Positions 24,042 through 35,900 of a stretch of 64,000 bases of DNA are shown here, in pieces. Source of the DNA: Anaspis maculata (lineage: Eukaryota > Arthropoda > Insecta > Coleoptera > Scraptiidae). Below the pieces are notes generated by a model that was given only the letters and a program-made list of their open reading frames with translations, did not search any database and had not been told where the DNA came from. How positions within the stretch are numbered: the first letter of the stretch is position 1; each line of letters begins with the position of its first letter. Where the stretch lies: assembly GCA_949128115.1 (NCBI GenBank), contig OX421962.1:41439745-41503744 (forward strand), written 5' to 3'. Position numbers and translations under genes: made by a program.

Positions 24042-24746
24042 CAAAAAATATACCTAGGTGTTCCGTTTAAAAAAATTGACATCTCATTAATCCCGTCAAA
24101 ATGGAACAGCCTGTACTTATAGCTGAAAATAAGTCTAGGTCAGGTCTCATCAAGCCATGTATAACTTTTCTCGTACGTCTTATTTTCTATCTTGAACGGT
24201 AAGACCGCTATGGTATAATTACGCTAGGATGGAGTATGGACCATCCTGTACAACTGACATCAGAATATGTCATTTTGGCTTGGACGGCCAGGGCGCTGAC
24301 ACAAACTCGTCTCGCGTGGGTCCCAGAACAGAAGCAAATGGAGAATTGGAACTGAAGGTGATCGAACATCATAATTTCGGTCCAATGCGCAATTTTGGAA
24401 CGACTCTGGATCTTTGAAATTTGGGATATAAAATTTTGTACACGAAATCCTGGTGCGAGGGGCGACCCATGGCAGATCCGCAGAGGGCCGTTATGTTTTG
24501 CCAATAATTCTTCAGGGTTCTAATACAATCCATTGTTGGGGGGGAGCAGTTTGGGGTTGTGACTTGTCTACGTGGATGACTGGGCCATATGCGGGGTCCG
24601 ATCGCGATTCGCGAGTGCGGCAGAGAACTTAACGGTTGTGTTAAGTACTGCTGTACTGAAATGTTCCATTAGGTTTGTCCCATCAAGAGGTTTCAAACTA
24701 GTCAGAGCCAATATATTCCGGACGTTAAGGGCAAATAATCAGGGGT

Positions 24747-27166
24747 ACCTTGCACTTTTATACCAATAAGCATTGTCACTCTGCATGACTGTTCCTGAGA
24801 CCACCCTGGATCAATCTGGATGTGGGGACATCGGCGCAAATCGTGCAGATACTTTATACAGGGTGAAGTAGAAAAAGTTTGTTTAAAACTCATAAATATT
24901 GAACCATAACCGATGGACGTATGTAAATCAGGATATTGATGACGGATTTTATGCCCATGAAGATGCTGCGAACAGTTTTGAAATATCTTGAGGCGTTTCC
25001 GAAATATGCTGGAAGAAGTGAAACTTCTTCATTTTTTTTTCTATCTCAATAAATCAGTTGTTTTTGAAGATATCGAGCTGCAACTTGATATTCCGACAGA
25101 CAAACATGTTTTTAATGGAACGCGATGTGGGGGACATCGACTAAGCCTGCTAAATTCAAAACTAAGATCTTCGACTTTTTTCCATCGTGAGCGCCATCTT
25201 CAAATTAAATTGCCTTTCGTGGGATTGATGAAAATACAACAGGTGACAACTTTGTCAGGTCCTGAATTGCGCCAATGACCTCTTCGCCGAAGAAACCTTA
25301 TCAACATCGTTTTTCTTGATCTCTCTCCACTTACATGACAGTATCATGACCAAATGGAACTTTAGATCGATCACATGTTTGCGATGTTATAATCCACAAT
25401 ATTTTTTGAAGCCAGTCACTAAATTTTATCATCATCAACCAAGTGGTGTTCTTTTGGAAAACAGTTGAACAAAAAGTTTGCTTCCATTTTTGTGAAAAAG
25501 GCAAAACCGGCAGGGTCACGTCGTCCCCTCAAACCTGATTGAAGAAAATCTGTTACCAAAAATGCTACTAATTGATACTAAAAGAGTTTGGATGAATGTG
25601 CGTTCTGGGTAGTTTGAAGCTGAACCGAAATGGGTTGTTCCATCCTAGTTCTGCAGGAGGGACGTCAAAAATGTTGCTACAGCTTATCTTTGAGACGTTT
25701 TTTGTTGAATATGGCAAGAATAAACGCTTCAAACATAAGCTGTAGCAATATTTTTGACGTCCCTTCTGCAGAACTAGGATGGAACAATCCATTTCGGTTT
25801 AGAGCTTCAAACTACAGAACACATTTCTCCGAGCTCTTTTAGTATCACTTGGTGGAATTTTTGGTAACAGATTTTCTTCAATCGGGCTTGAGGGGATGAC
25901 GTGACCCTGCCGTTTTTGCCTTTTTCACAAAAATGGAAGCAAACTTTTTGTTCAACTGTTTGCCAAAAGAACACACTTGGCTGATGATGAAATTGAGTGA
26001 CTGGGCTTCACAGAATATTGTGGATTATGATATCGCAAACTAGGGATGTCCAACTTCGATTCGATTCATACTTGGATCGATTCAATGGAAACGATGCATC
26101 TGAAAAGTTGAATCGATTCAACTGTATACGATTATTTAGGGAATCGATTCAAACTAATGTGATTGTTGTTTCGATTATTACGCACGCGAAAACACTTGTT
26201 AATGCCGAAAAGTCGTTCAATTTTTTTGTCATTTGTGTCGACTATTGATGAAAAATCACTTATTATTGTCAACATTATTATTATTCTGAAATTTTTCAGC
26301 TGGGGCATCATCCATTAACACCACAAACTTAAATAAGCTGCCCCGTCGAACTGAATGCACTAAGATCGGTTCTTTCCGATGCATCGATTCATTTCATACG
26401 ATTTTTTAATCGAATCAAACTATTGATTACGATTCGATTCGATTAGCACGAATCGATTCATCGACAACATTTAGACATCCCTATCGCAAACACGTGATCG
26501 ATCCAAAGTTCCATTTGGTCATGACCGAGGTCATGACTGTTACATAAGTCGTGGAGAGAAATTAAGATAAACGAGCTTGATAATGTTTCTTCGGCGAAGA
26601 GGTCATTGGCGCAATTCAGAACCTGGTTTTCCTTACAAAATGATCGTGTATGTCCAATAAAGTCGTCGCCTATTGTTTTTTCAACAATTCCACGAAGGGC
26701 AATTTGAAGATGGCGTTCAACGATGGAAAAAAAAGTTGAAGATCTTAGTTTTGAATCTAGCAGGTTTTCTCGATGTCCCCACATCGCGTTTCATTAAAAA
26801 CATGTTTGTCTGTCGGAATATCAAGTTGCAGCTCGATATCTTCAAAAACATTTCAAAAACTATTTATTGAGATAAGAAAAAAAATTAAGAAGTTTCACTT
26901 CTTTCAGTATATTTCGGAAAAGCCTCAAGATATTTCAAAACTGTTTGCAGCATCTTCATGAGCATAAAATCTGTCATCAATATCCTGATTTACATACGTC
27001 CATCGGTTATGGTTCAAGATTTACGACTTTTCAACAAATTTTTTCTACTTCACCCTGTATAAAGTGTCTGCACGATTTGCGCTCATGTCCCCACATCCAG
27101 ATTGATCCAGGGTGGTCTCAGCAACAGGCAGGCAAAGTGACAATGCTTGGTATAAAAGTGCAAGGT
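24747..27166. repeat. 2.4-kb palindrome containing a TA-flanked element at its centre
   Basis: Outer arms (24747-24858 and 27058-27166) are reverse complements. Between them a unit begins CAGGGTGAAGTAG (24859) and ends CTACTTCACCCTG (27057), flanked by TA. That unit is itself symmetric around about 25708, with arms of nearly 850 bp; for instance GCGCCAATGACCTCTTCGCC near 25272 has an inverted match near 26600. The right arm carries a 443-bp hAT-type insertion (26041-26483). The whole would fold into one very long hairpin. No protein is encoded. Confidence 0.8.
26041..26483. mobile_element. hAT-type element (443 bp) with empty site in the opposite arm
   Basis: The ends are TAGGGATGTCCAA and TTTAGACATCCCTA, flanked by a perfect 8-bp duplication TCGCAAAC (26033-26040 and 26484-26491). 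The interior is rich in AATCGATTC-like words and has no transposase. The uninterrupted target, with a single TCGCAAAC, is present inverted near 25380 in the left arm of the host palindrome, so the insertion followed palindrome formation. Confidence 0.92.
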
Positions 27167-27307
27167 ATTTATTCCCCACTAACGTTCGGTCCGGATTAAT
27201 AGGAATCGAGAAATACAGTTTGCAACGGTTTGCAACGAGTTTGCAAACTGATTTTCACAACAAGTTTTGAAAGCAACAAGTTGAGTTTGCAAACAAACTC
27301 TCACTAG

Positions 27308-27804
27308 GTTTGTTCCATCAACAGTCCCTGACGGTCCGCGGACGTCAGCGGCATGCGCATTACGATTTTGGCGTTCCATCAAAATCTCGGACGATCCCCT
27401 GACTGATGATCCGCTGTTCCACCATCATCGGCTCAAACTAGTTTCGGGACGGTCAGAAAAGTTTGCGGCTTCTACGGAAACTTATCGTCCGGGCTTGCGC
27501 AGCGGAATATATTTATTTGGCATCGAGCCTTTTCTGGTCAATGTTTACAAATAATATGGGTTAGATTGGTGGTTTCATTATTCATTCATTTAATTTATAA
27601 AATACACGGCTTATTTCCAGCTGCAAACTGCTAAACGATAGAAAATAAGGTACCTAGCCATTAGCCATGATTGACGGTTTGCTGTTCCATCAACGAGCAG
27701 CAGCCAGACGGAAACTGGTCCGAAGTGGGCCATGCGCATTGTTTACAGTTTGCAAACTGTCGGTGACTAGTTTGGGATTTCCGATGGAACAAACCTACTG
27801 GCTT
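27308..27804. mobile_element. Non-autonomous element, TAGGTTTGTTCCATC ends
   Basis: The left end TAGGTTTGTTCCATC and right end GATGGAACAAACCTA are exact inverted repeats about 500 bp apart. Internal blocks around the GCATGCGCATT word (27352 and inverted near 27730) and AAACTAGT also pair. A decayed single end of the same type (TAGGTTTGTCCCATCAA) lies at 24671. No target duplication is clear. Confidence 0.75.
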
Positions 27805-27849
27805 AAATTTTTTAAAGTGGCGCTATCTATTGGTCACTGTTCAAAAATT

Positions 27850-28212
27850 GACATTCGATGTAAATCATTATGACACAATTCGATGTAAAGCTGTAGCTGC
27901 CGCGTCGGTCACGTGACTGCCAATGTCATGGCTGCCGTTGGCTGTCAAAATCACGTGTTATTTGTCAAAGTCAAATTCATCCATCAACAAGATTCTTCCT
28001 CAGCTGTCGTAAGTTAACATAACATCTTTGACCTTGATCCGCAGTAGTTGTGATGCGGGTCTATGGATGCGGGTTGAGAAACACTAGTGTACTCTGAGTG
28101 TAGTGGGGTAACATACAGCATACGTGGTAGTGGGGCCTGAGAAAGATATTCGTCAACTTTCTTTTATTTTGCAACCTATCACGTTGCCGGAAATCGCACG
28201 TATCACGCCAAA
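27850..28212 (+). promoter_or_regulatory. Ferredoxin upstream region with two CACGTG E-boxes
   Basis: CACGTG occurs at 27910-27915 and 27952-27957, 300 to 260 bp before the ferredoxin start. This is the core bound by Myc/Max, USF and MITF/TFE-type bHLH factors in animals. No TATA box is seen. Whether the E-boxes lie in the promoter depends on the unknown transcription start. Confidence 0.4.
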
Positions 28213-28725
28213 ATGGCATTGAATTTGATGAAAAGTGGTGCAAATCTATCGCGACTGGTGACCAGAACTTTCCTTAACCTTCCCAGACAGGCTCGTCCCG
28301 TTTCCAGTGGCATACCAGCTTTGAATAAGAAAGAGTAAGTTTCGATATTCAGCCTCTTGATTTCGCATTCAAATCTAGTTTTTCTTTTCAGAGTTAATGT
28401 CGTGTTCGTACAGCCCAACGGAGAAAAAATTAGAGTTGTGGGAAAAGTTGGAGAGTCTGTTCTTGATGTTGTTTGCAATCACAAATTGGAATTCAACGGT
28501 TTCGGTGCCTGCGAGGGTACTCTGACCTGCTCAACTTGTCACCTCATACTGAAGCAACAAGATTATGATAGCTTACCCGACAAGCCAGTCGGAGAAGAAT
28601 GTGACATGCTGGACATGGCCTTTGGTGTTACCGACACTTCTCGGTTAGGTTGTCAAATTATCCTAACTGAAAAAATGGATGGGATTGAATTCCAAGTGCC
28701 TGAATGTGTCAATGATGTTAGATAA
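28213..28725 (+). CDS. Fdx1: Mitochondrial [2Fe-2S] ferredoxin, adrenodoxin type
   Basis: Two exons (28213-28334 and 28392-28725, intron GTAAGT...TTTTCAG) encode 151 residues. The first 40 residues are basic and rich in Ser, Arg and Leu with no acids, as expected for a mitochondrial import signal. The ferredoxin fold follows, with cluster ligands Cys81, Cys87, Cys90 (CEGTLTCSTC) and Cys128 (LGCQI), and the acidic partner-binding helix EECDMLDMAFG at 109-119. The family passes electrons from NADPH-ferredoxin reductase to mitochondrial P450s or iron-sulfur assembly. The CEGTL form, the DTSRLGCQI block and the lack of the C-terminal tail typical of FDX2 favour the FDX1 branch, which in insects would serve ecdysteroid P450s. 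An AATAAA at 29105-29110 is a possible poly(A) signal. It lies upstream of XPNPEP3 on the same strand. Confidence 0.93.
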
Positions 28726-29195
28726 CAGTTTGAAATCAGTAGAGCTAAAATTGGTTACAAAAAGTATGTTTTAAAATGTTACTTGAATTATGGCAGATGT
28801 TTTTTATGATTTATGGAAAATCTTTTATTTCAAATATTCTGGGGAAGTATATGATAGTTTTTGACTAATTTTCACAATTTAATTTATAAATATGAGTATA
28901 ATAGTAATAGTAGATAGATAATTTCTTTGTGATATAGTTTAAAAAACTAAAAATATGTCCCTAAGTGCAGCTGTACTTGCTTTCCGTGTTTATGTTTGCG
29001 AAACTGATTATTATTCATCTAGTTCGATAACAAAAACAGAAAAGATTATTATTCTGAGATACCAATGTTTTATTTATAACGTTAATAGGTATTATCGCGC
29101 GCAAAATAAACTGAGACAGTGAAAATACTTTGAGACCATAGGTAGGTATATCCCGTTCACTCTTTATTTTCAGTAAAATGACTTTTTGGAGCTAA

Positions 29196-29306
29196 AATAA
29201 AGTGACAAGCTGGAGCGCTAGGAGGACACAGCTGGTGGCCGCTGATAGTTTCCCTATAAAGTTCGCAGGTGCCATTAGCCGTAGGCCCCCAGCTTGTCAC
29301 TTTATT
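29196..29306. repeat. Small hairpin element, AATAAAGTGACAAGCTGG ends, copy 1
   Basis: AATAAAGTGACAAGCTGG at the left is mirrored by CCAGCTTGTCACTTTATT at the right, with a loop of about 75 bp. Two relatives are in PPAT intron 1 (43821-43914) and upstream of PPAT (45522-45637). Because the ends contain AATAAA on both strands, each copy brings poly(A)-signal-like hexamers. Confidence 0.8.
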
Positions 29307-29979
29307 TTTGTTTCAAAAATAGAAATAATGCAAGTATGTTCTACTTGATCCAGTAAAATGCATCATACAACAGCGCGGCAAAGGATGCATGCAAGTGGAA
29401 AACGCTATTAGTCTTCAAACTTCTAGTTGTGTTGTTGATGCATGCATATCACCATGTTGAAGATTGACTATAGAATTTAAAAAAAGCGGATAGATCAAAT
29501 TTGGATAGTGAAGATAAAGAGGGATATTAAATTTATGTAAGGTCCTGGTCCTACCACCAACAGTGCATCAACAGTGGTCTGTCTGTATATAAACCTAGGA
29601 GGATATAAACAAGGAATACTAACTTTACAATAGCAGTTTTAACAATTTAAAGATAATAAAAAATTTCTAAATATATATGTAAGAGTTTGCTCTTCCTAAA
29701 ATTGTTGCGCAATTCGGTAGTAAAGGGCAATGAAATCAGTAAAAAATACTAAATTAAAATTCTGTCTCTTTTCTGCTACGAAGCGCAAAATTTTGAATTT
29801 CTATCAGGAGCGGCGACCAATCCGAGAGGGGAGTTCCGAAAGTCACGAAGTGTCAACGGTGTCAACTGTCAAATTAAAGTCACGTCAGAGATGAAAAATG
29901 TAAAACACTAACCTCAAACTGAAACTAATTTTTTTTCTTTTGAAACTCAAAAATCTGTGATAAATAAATTTCAACAGAC

Positions 29980-32900
29980 ATGTTTAGCATAACTAGGAAA
30001 TTGCACATGAATCAATTGCATCAAATACGTGAGTAAATTTGACATCCTGAGTCCTGACGCACCGCTGAAATGCCAATTTCAGATGTCTTCCGCAGTCTTT
30101 GCAAAAAAGCAACCAAAGGAAAAGCGAGCGATGCGAAAATCATTATCACAAAGACTTTTGGCCAGCCGACGCCCGAAACCCACCCGCATTTGCTGAGCAA
30201 AGGCGAAGTGACCCCCCTGATACAGCAAAGCGAGTATAAGGAACGAAGACAAAGACTCATGCATACGATCGCAACTTACGTTGCCACACAGAAACCGGCC
30301 ATCAAACACCACTTGGTGAGTCGATGCCTGATGTAGCAGCTGAATTACCGAATGAGTTTCTAGATTGTTATCCCCTCAGCTTCCAAGCAATACATGTCTG
30401 ATAAAATCCCGTATTTCTTCAGACAGAACACAGAATTTATGTACTTGACGGGATGTTTGGAACCGGACAGCTGTTTAGTGATGACCGTTTCTGATTCGGA
30501 CAAATTTTGCAGTGCTCTGTTCATGAGAGAAAAGAATGACCACTCTGAACTGTGGGATGGGCCAAGAACAGGGCCTGAAGCTGCACCTGCAGTTTTTGGA
30601 ATTGATGAAAGCCTCCCTACTGATGAATTAGAAAGTTATGTGCAGTCGTTTATCAAATCCAACAAACAATTCAGTTTATGGTAAGGCATTGTAGCATTTA
30701 TCACAAATCATTGTACTTACTATCCCAAATCTGCTTTGCACTCTGTAATCCCTAGATTAGATAGTGTAAGAGTTAGAGCAAAAATAGTGGACAGAAATGA
30801 AACTTGGACGGATTTTTGTATGCCTAGAAGCTCAGCATAGTGCTACAGATTTCACGTTTGGGTTCTTTTATAAGCAGGGTTGGAAAATATATCTAAACTG
30901 CTTGACAATTGAACTGCAACACCTAAAAATTAAGTGCGTTTTCAAATTGAGATAGCTCAAAAAATATTTGACGGATTCCAAAAATTCAGGCATGTGAGGA
31001 AAGGTCATTCCGTTGACTATCGAGTGCTGGTATTGATGATAAGTTTGATTGCACAATTTGTCATATACAGGGTGCCAACGGAGAACGTGCAGATATGGGC
31101 AATCTTTCACCTTGTGCAACTTTCGAAAAAAAAATCCGAGATTTTTTCTATCGCCTGCTTTTGAAAGGTTGAATCATTATGCCGAAACGGTTTTGGAATT
31201 TCTACCCTAACTTTTTTTTTCAAAAAATTGTGCTTAATTTTCTGAAATATGCACTTTCTGATTAAGAAACAGAAATAGAGACATTGTTTGTTTTCAAACG
31301 GCGTCCATATTGAATTTGCTTACGAAGATTTTCATTTGAGCCTCCACATCCCCTAGAAACTACCCCTTTTGGGACCCCATCTCACAACAAGATATGCAAT
31401 GCTTCATTTAAAAGGCATAAGGAAATTACTCATCAATAATTGGATTGGAATAAGGATACTGCGATGACCCCACACGTACAGCTCCCTAAAAACCACCCCT
31501 TGACTTCAAGGGACAGGGTTGGTAGGATAAGACATGCAATATGTACATAAAAATTCAAAAAAACTTCTTTTCAACTGTTCCACTAAAAAAGTGATGCTAC
31601 ACGATGACCCTCTGCGTAGGTCATCCCAACAGTAGCTACCCTCTCGGAAAAGAACTACCCTTCAAAAAACCAGTACTTCCGCAATACCTCATTTGTTGGA
31701 ATTTTTTCAAAATATGTGCAATAGTTTGCCGCTACGATGATTTCATTCACATATCTACCCGAAACTACCCCTTCAACTACCCCTTCAATATCACATAGCC
31801 TTTACCTTGATGCGTGTAAGGTCATCGCGAAATCATTTTGAACTTATTCAATCGCACCTTCTCTGAGCTTCCAAATGAGGTTTGCAAACCTTTAACTAAA
31901 GGGGCGATTTCTAGGGGTAGTTTCAGGAAAGGTTTTGTACTATCATCGTAGAAAACATCATCATTTCAATGAAACGGTTAGTAGACAAAAGTTCTTTTAA
32001 CTCGTAAATAACGCATCAAGGTAGAGGCTATGCGATATTAAAGGGGTAGTTGAAGGGGTAGTTTCGGGTAGATATGTAAATGAAATCATCGTAGCGGCAA
32101 ACTATTGCGACAGATTTTAAAAAAATCCTCACTAATGAGGTATTGCGGAAGTACTGGTTTTTTAAAGGGTAGTTCTTTTTCGAGAGGGTAGCTATTGTTG
32201 GGATGACCTACGTAAAGGGTCATCGTGTAGCATCACTTTGTTAGTGGAACAGTTGAAAAAGACGTTTTTTGGAATTTTCATGTATTGCATGTCTTATCAT
32301 ACCAACCCTGTCCCTTGAAGTCAAGGGGTGGTTTTTAGGGAGCTGTACGTGTGGGGTCATCGTAGTATACTTATTTCAATCCAACTATTGATGAGTACTT
32401 TTCTTAGGCCTTTTGAATGAAGCATTGCATATCTTGTTGTGAGACGGTGTCCCAAAAGGGGTAGTTTCTGGGGGATGTGGAGGCTCCAATGAAAATCTTC
32501 GTAAATAAATTCAATATGGACGCCGTTTGAAAACAAACAATGTCTCTATTTCTTTTTCTTAATCAAAAAGCGCATATTTCAGAAAATTGAGCACAATTTT
32601 TTGAAAAAAAAGTTAGGGTCAAAATTTCAAAACCGTTTCGGCATAATGATTCAACCTTTCAAAAGCACGCGATAGAAAAAATCTCGGACTTTTTTTTCGA
32701 AAGTTGCACAAGGTGAAAGATTGCCCATATCTGCACGCTCTCCGTTGGCACCCTGTATATGACAAATTGTGCAATCAAACTTATCATCAATACCAGCACT
32801 CGATAGTCAAAGAAATGATCTTTCCTCACATGTCTGAATTTCTGGAATCCGTCAGATATTTTTTGAGCTATCTCAATTTGAAAACGCACCTAATTTTTAG

Positions 32901-35900
32901 GTGTTGCAGTTCAATTGTCAAGCAGTTTATATAAATATAAAAATATAATATCGGATATAATTATTGATATATTTGATATATGTATATCCGATATTTGCTT
33001 GAAATTTTGGTTTTTAATTATTTGTCTAATTGTACGATTCTGTAAAAAATAACATTCTATAAACGCTCTGTTATGTAAAAATTCTGTTTAGGAAATGTTA
33101 TTTCAGCGCACTTCTCCAAACGGGAAGGCGCTTTTGTCCTTGCTTTGTCCATCCGTCCGTCTCAGCATCTAGTCTTACCCTTGGACAAAAAGGTTTTTGC
33201 GAAAAAAATTACTTCAGTGGGTAGCTCATGACCTTGTATCCCGAACCAAGAAAAATCTCGACAAAATAATAATAGACAATTGAAATAATAACATTTAAAT
33301 GTGCGGCAGCGTCGCAGAATAATAGGGTGATTGAATGTAGAGGGAGTTTATGGCAAAATGTCAATAGTGTCATTGTCATCTGTGAAGTTTCATCCATGTT
33401 GGAGTCAACGTCAACCGGACTAACTTCACTTAATACTGTAATTTCCAAGTGTTTTGTTCACATACTGTTTTGTTCGGCGTGTACGAGATCAAGATTGTGA
33501 TTTCTAATCATTCTATCATTCTAACTATGCTTTACACCTGTTATGTGCTATGTGCCCCAATACAATTCCACAACAAACGTCAAAACATAACTATCGACCC
33601 TTGCGCTGCCTGCCGGTGATCAGGTGAACGAATTTCATGCAATCACCCCATTGCTGAATTTCACATTTGCATGTAAGAAATTAGGACATGTGGAGAAGTA
33701 AGTGCATGTTCTTATGGAAATACATTACCACATGTGCGGGGTTGTATTTGGAAAAGAATTTGAACTTTCTTTTGACAAAAACTCCACTCCCCGGGTCATA
33801 AGTTACGAATTTTTTAACCTGACCACGTTTTCATACATCCCAACTCAAATATCTCGTAAACGGTGCGGTTGAACAGAGGGACCTTTTTTGGAAGAAAACT
33901 CCAATATTCCATAATTTTTTGTTAAATTTGAAAACAATTCACATTCAGAAAAGTTAGGGTTATTTTTACCCCCCACCTCAGCCTGACCCACCCCTAGTAA
34001 ATTATTTTGGAACTAATCTCGCCTCATTTTGTTGGGCATAAGAAGGTTAGTGGATGTGTCAAGCTTGATTGATTTCTCTTGAACGGTTTCGGAGATATTG
34101 AATAAAAACCATCTTCAGGGCCCCACCTTCAGGGGCCTGTAGCTCTCTTAGGAAGCATTTCCGGACCCATGTTTATGGAAACTTTTTTCTTGTTTTGATG
34201 AGAGGAAGCTGCCGTAGAACGTTGTCGGTATATTTTCGGGGCACTGTATAGCCAAATGGGTACAAAATTTTTGTCAAATGAAATGAAAATACCTACTGTT
34301 AAAGACAAATGTTCAGTACAGGACGAGATAACGACCAAAATCACGAAGAGCCCTAAAAAATCTGAATAATGATAAATGACATGACTTGACACATCTGTTG
34401 CATGAATAACTATTTTATTGACATTAAAAAAATTCTAGGTATGACTACACCACATCCGTCCAAATGAGCGTTCATAAAATCATGCGGGACTACTTGAACG
34501 GTGCAAAACATGAGTTATGGGAATCCCCCAAAGGTTTGATTCATAGACAGAGGGTGATCAAGAGCCCAGCGGAAGTGGATTTAATGCAAAAGTCTTGTGA
34601 CATTGCATCAGATGCTATAGTGGCGGCAATAGAAGACTCAAGACCTGGTTTGTGCCTGTTTTTAACTTCTGTTGTTTTTGTTGTACTATTGCGGCCTTTT
34701 TAAAGTGGACGACAGTCGACAGATTTCTCAGGATTCTGGCCTGAACGTCGCATGACAGCACGCCAACTCGTTGACATTGTCGTCCACTTTATTTTGGCCG
34801 CAACCGTACCATATGGGCCGTTTTAATCTTGACGGATAAGGTAGAGATGGATTTTACAATGGCTCTCATTTCTGCCTGTTTCAAGTTGACAATGCACCAA
34901 ATTTTAATAAAAGTAAAAACTGGAATAAGCAGATAATAGTACAGGTTGGTGACGTTTCAGTATCAGACGGATGTTAAAAAAAAAGAAACAAATAACACTA
35001 CTTACAATATTCAAATTTGCAACCCACACAGTCCGAACTTAATTAGTTAGTGACACGTGGGGTGTCATGAGCTAATAACCACCTGCCTGTTAATTCTCTT
35101 CTTGTGTGTGTGCAGGACTCTGGTTAAATGTGTAGCCGACCGTACGTACATACATATGTTCGGTTCCTAGAAGAAATAGTCACAGTAGTACGATATCAAG
35201 GCTTTTTCTGCGGCGAGATTTTTTGGTCTTGCGATAAGAAGACAAAGAAGACAGATTATTCTTTAGGCTTTGTGAAGGCAATCCAAGACCGTACCAAAGA
35301 GAGAAAATTGGGAATAATGTTCTCAACGAAAATTAGGAACGTTACAATGGTAAAATCCGTCTCTTTTTTACCGGCCAATGATTGACTACCATTATTCCCA
35401 GAATGCATCGCATTTTGTTCGACTTATTAATACGGTCCATATATCTACTGTGCGATCAACAAAAAGAACATTTAGGGTTGGCTTTAGTGTCGAAAAATTT
35501 GATCATTCATCCATGCAGTTGCTCTAATCAATATCCAGACCAATCGTCCCCAGACACAACGGAATTTTGTTCTCGTATTCATATTTTCTATACCTACCCA
35601 ACAAATCTGCCCAACTATTACCGGAAAAAACTTTTGGAAAACATGGTAAATTAAAAAAACATTTTTGGAAAAGCCGAACTCTTCAATAACACCTGCAAAA
35701 AGTTCCAGAAGCTCCTCAACTGATGTCCGACTGATTTAGAGCAACAAATAACACGATTTGTCTCCATAGAGAACTTCCTGCATGCATTTTTGAAGAAAAC
35801 TGGATTTTTAAAATGACTCGGCACCATTAGGATGAATTAAAAAAATTGAAAACTTACTTTTTTCTGACACTTCTAGAGAATTTTTTTGAACTGTCCTGGA

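Larger units (their letters stand above)
22264..24248. mobile_element. TA-flanked composite element, CAGGGTGGTCCAT ends
   Basis: The left end CAGGGTGGTCCATCCTAGCG is mirrored at the right end (GGACCATCCTG), and both are flanked by TA (22262-22263, 24249-24250). The inverted match continues through CTAGCGTAATTAT and CATAGCG; the right end carries a 7-bp repeat of part of its own sequence. Inside lie a second inverted pair (22440-22480 with 24038-24085), a third palindrome centred near 23060 (AATATTGTCGA... with ...TCGACAATATT), and a LINE fragment at 23606-23971. It appears to be several elements nested in one another. Confidence 0.7.

Noticed and set aside
28213..28725. Assigning the ferredoxin to the FDX2 branch
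   Set aside because: The C-terminal tail typical of FDX2 is absent and the cluster region and partner helix are closer to adrenodoxin; the branch should still be confirmed by a tree.
30380..30388. Alternative acceptors at 30380 and 30388 for XPNPEP3 exon 3
   Set aside because: They lose the conserved [11 protein letters not shown] segment; the CTAG acceptor before 30364 keeps phase and the family sequence.
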